A stretch of DNA of 9,011 nucleotides, from positions 1 through 9,011 of the forward strand of contig CAZWVM010000146.1 of NCBI GenBank assembly GCA_964637705.1. Direction: 5' to 3'. Position numbers and translations under genes: made by a program. The notes beneath the pieces are model-generated. The model saw nothing but the letters and a program-made list of their open reading frames with translations. It had not been told where the DNA came from and searched no databases. Positions within the stretch are counted from its first letter, which is position 1. Each line of letters opens with the position of its first letter. Shown one piece after another: positions 7,044 to 9,011 of this stretch. This DNA is from CAZWVM01 sp964637705 (GTDB lineage Bacteria; UBA8481).

Positions 7044-7072
7044 ATTCTATATGATTCTCCTGTATCTCGAAA
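7044..7072 (-). promoter_or_regulatory. Possible internal promoter for nrdR-dut
   Basis: On the minus strand TAGAAT (7049-7044) overlaps the thyX stop codon TAG. TTTCGA (7072-7067) lies 17 bp upstream but matches the -35 consensus poorly. Transcription would start near 7037, leaving a leader of about 43 nt to the nrdR ATG. Confidence 0.3.
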
Positions 7073-8663
7073 GGTCCTCTTTCCATACGGGAACTCCGCA
7101 AAAACCGGCCCCTTCGGGACAGCACGGTGTCACCCCGGCGAACTTTCTCATCCCGCACGGAGGTTGCATCCATTTCCCCAGTTCCGGAAACCGGCGCCTC
7201 ACTTCCGATACCTCGTCGCACGATGCCCGCCAGATCTCCTCCTGGGCGTTGAAGCAGAGCCTCATCGCCCACTTGTGCCTCAGGGAGAGCAGGTCGCCGG
7301 ATTCCTCGAAGCGAACCGGGAAGGCGTTGGGAAGGAGATACAGGATCGAGGCAAGGGGCTCTCCCCTGTCGAGGAGCAGTCTCATCCTCGCCCAGTGCGA
7401 TTCCATGAAGGAGCGGTAGAGATCCTCCGCCTCCGCGCACTCCGCGACGAGCGCCGGAACGATGTAGTCGGGAACGGAGGGACGGAAGAGACGCGCGAGG
7501 TTCGGACGGCTTCCCAAAACGGTCCGATGCCGCTGGTCCTGGGCGTCGGCGCTCAGGGATAGCTTCTTCATGAAGGTGAAATGCGCGTGGGAGAGGGCCT
7601 TGGAGAGACGGCCATGGTGCGCGAGGTTCAAGGTGTCGGTGATGTGCGGATTGAGAGCCGGGTCGAGCGCCCAGGCGAGGGCCTCAGCGTCGGTCATGCG
7701 TTCGCTCGTCACGCCCGCGACGTTGCGGACGGCGCGCGCCACCGCGCCCTCCGGATCCCGGCCGCAGTCGACGAGCCGCGCGAAGCGGCCGCCGAGATCG
7801 CGGTCGAAGGCCTCGACCCATTCCTCGACCGATCCCTCGGGCAGCCCTCTCTCGACCCGGTGCTCCGGAGCGTCCGACTCGGCGAGGGGGGCACGGTCGA
7901 GCCGGAAGAAGTCGGGATCGTGCCGCTCGACCTCCTCGCACATCGCCCCGACCAGGACCCGCGCCTCCGGGCCGCACTCCATCGCGTTCGCGAGCCGCCG
8001 GTAGCGATGCAGGGTCAGGCCCGAGACCGTGTGGTGCAGGTGCGCGAAGGTCGCGATCGGGAGGACATAGCGGGCGACCTCCTGCGTCTTCTTGCCGATC
8101 TCCCGGCGGAACTTCTCGCGGATTCCGGCTCCCTCCCGGCGCGCCGGGAAAACGGTGCCGTAAGCCGTCTCCGCCGCCGGCACGAGAAGGACCGAGAGCT
8201 TCTCGTAGGCCGCCGTCGCCGCCCGTGAGGCCTCGAGAAAGGCGCTCTCGCCCTCCGCGGTGAGCGGAGGGACATGGACGCTTTCGGGCCTGACCCTCAC
8301 GTATCGCTGCGAAACCTGCTCGGTGTTGTAGAAGGGATGTTCGTGCAGGAAGGACCAGATCAGGTACCGGGAGACGCCGTCGACGGCAAACTGGAAGTAG
8401 TTGTGCTGCTGAGTGGTGTTGTGTCCCGCCCCGTAGGTGCGTTCCGCGACGCGATCGCGTTTCTCGCGCGAAACCTCGTCGCGCCCCAGATCCTCGGCCG
8501 TGACGATCCGCGCCGAGTAACAGGTCATCGCCGCCGCGACGGCGTTGTCGTAGGGACGGGGGAAGGCGTTGAGCAACCGCACCCGAGGCGAAGGTGAGGC
8601 GGGGGACAGGGGATTCAACGAACGAACCGAACGCCCCTCGATCCTGGCACCCTCACTCCTCAC
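7047..8663 (-). CDS. thyX: Flavin-dependent thymidylate synthase, duplicated ThyX-domain form
   Basis: ThyX makes dTMP from dUMP using methylene-tetrahydrofolate and FAD. At 538 residues this is about twice the usual 220-270. The first half has a ThyX-like GH-x-x-x-x-QH step (80-87), SRY (98-100), a NTEQVSQRYV segment (113-122) equivalent to the end of the ThyX signature, and RYVLP (198-202). The RHR part of the signature is replaced by LHEHP (106-110). The second half has HFTF (361-364), RHR (378-380) and an LP...AQEEIW end (444-478), but lacks the SQRY part. The tail carries Cys503, Cys514, Cys515 and Cys522. The GTG at 8663 follows AGGAG by six bases and lies within a heptamer repeat, 18 bp past the nrdJ stop; conserved sequence begins only near residue 27, so the true start may be later. 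Family assignment is firm; activity is inferred. Confidence 0.85.
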   Translation of the reverse strand: MRSEGARIEGRSVRSLNPLSPASPSPRVRLLNAFPRPYDNAVAAAMTCYSARIVTAEDLGRDEVSREKRDRVAERTYGAGHNTTQQHNYFQFAVDGVSRYLIWSFLHEHPFYNTEQVSQRYVRVRPESVHVPPLTAEGESAFLEASRAATAAYEKLSVLLVPAAETAYGTVFPARREGAGIREKFRREIGKKTQEVARYVLPIATFAHLHHTVSGLTLHRYRRLANAMECGPEARVLVGAMCEEVERHDPDFFRLDRAPLAESDAPEHRVERGLPEGSVEEWVEAFDRDLGGRFARLVDCGRDPEGAVARAVRNVAGVTSERMTDAEALAWALDPALNPHITDTLNLAHHGRLSKALSHAHFTFMKKLSLSADAQDQRHRTVLGSRPNLARLFRPSVPDYIVPALVAECAEAEDLYRSFMESHWARMRLLLDRGEPLASILYLLPNAFPVRFEESGDLLSLRHKWAMRLCFNAQEEIWRASCDEVSEVRRRFPELGKWMQPPCGMRKFAGVTPCCPEGAGFCGVPVWKEDLSRYRRII

Positions 8664-8679
8664 TCCTCGCTCCTCACTC
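8652..8679 (-). repeat. Four-copy heptamer tandem repeat at the thyX start
   Basis: On the minus strand GAGTGAG (8679-8673), GAGCGAG (8672-8666), GAGTGAG (8665-8659) and GAGTGAG (8658-8652) are directly abutting. The junctions create GAGGAG ribosome-binding-like sequence, and the third copy contains the GTG assigned as the thyX start. Because seven is not a multiple of three, a change in copy number would move the start context and shift frame. Confidence 0.8.
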
Positions 8680-8681
8680 GA

Positions 8682-9011
8682 TCATGAACACCCGTTCGAG
8701 GTGCCGCAGGTGGGGCAGAGGTAGCAGGAGGCGTTTCTCACCATGATCGAGCCGCAGAAGGAGCAGAGCGGCGCGTCGGCCTGGTTGTGGAAGGCCCCGT
8801 GCGCCTTGGCCGGAGTCGCATCGCCGTGGTCGGGATCGGACGAGATGCCGGCGACGGGAGCCGAGGAGACCGGCGGGGCGGAGACGGGAGCGGCCGCCGA
8901 AACCGCGACGGCGGCGGTCGACGACGGCGCGTTGCGCTCCAGGATCCCGACCGAGCGGCGCTCCTCCTCGGAAAGGAACTTCGAGGCGAGCCAGCGGAAG
9001 CAGTAGTCCAC
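8682..9011 (-). CDS. nrdJ: Adenosylcobalamin-dependent (class II) ribonucleotide reductase, C-terminal end (partial)
   Basis: Only the last 110 or so codons are inside the window; the gene continues past the right edge, and the first triplet seen (GTG) is internal. The piece opens with VDYCFRWLASKFL, typical of the end of the NrdJ barrel region. An Ala/Pro/Ser-rich low-complexity linker follows (about residues 28-79 of the fragment), then a Cys-rich terminus: APLCSFCGSIMVRNASCYLC and PTCGTSNGCS. The Cys pairs at 83/86, 96/99, plus 102 and 108, match the conserved NrdJ tail thought to carry electrons to, and perhaps bind zinc near, the active site. The enzyme reduces ribonucleotides to deoxyribonucleotides without needing oxygen. 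The TGA stop lies 18 bp before the thyX GTG and in the same frame. Confidence 0.9.
   Translation of the reverse strand: MDYCFRWLASKFLSEEERRSVGILERNAPSSTAAVAVSAAAPVSAPPVSSAPVAGISSDPDHGDATPAKAHGAFHNQADAPLCSFCGSIMVRNASCYLCPTCGTSNGCS

Overview
The window is GC-rich, densely coded DNA from a Gram-negative (diderm) bacterium. Evidence for an outer membrane is an outer-membrane beta-barrel protein with a signal peptide and terminal Phe, plus an AsmA-type protein. Class II (B12-dependent) ribonucleotide reductase together with ThyX rather than ThyA suggests a lineage using oxygen-independent or oxygen-tolerant dNTP synthesis. I cannot name the phylum from sequence alone. No mobile elements, CRISPR arrays, tRNA or rRNA genes were seen.

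Left part (1-3056, minus strand): reading leftward, a membrane-anchored TPR/zinc-peptidase gene (1689-3056) is followed by a sigma70-like promoter, an outer-membrane porin-like gene (407-1510) and a tightly coupled FecR-domain gene that runs off the left edge. Centre (3158-5815, plus strand): one large AsmA-like envelope gene, divergent from the peptidase gene. The two share a 101-bp spacer with -10-like hexamers very close to both starts.

The 238-bp convergent gap (5816-6053) is the richest noncoding stretch. It holds a perfect DnaA-box 9-mer beside a one-mismatch copy, a strong promoter-like pair with 17-bp spacing, and an 11-bp hairpin with a following T run. Together the promoter and hairpin outline a possible small RNA of about 90 nt. 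The hairpin may alternatively serve only as a shared terminator for the converging genes.

Right part (6054-9011, minus strand): four same-strand genes in the order nrdJ (3' end only), thyX, nrdR, dut. All serve deoxyribonucleotide supply: NDP/NTP reduction, dUTP to dUMP, dUMP to dTMP, and the NrdR repressor of ribonucleotide reductase genes. The thyX product is about twice the usual length and appears to be two ThyX domains whose signature motifs have decayed in complementary ways, ending in a Cys-rich tail. Its GTG start lies inside a four-copy heptamer repeat. The duplicated ThyX and the candidate small RNA are the two most unusual items in the window.
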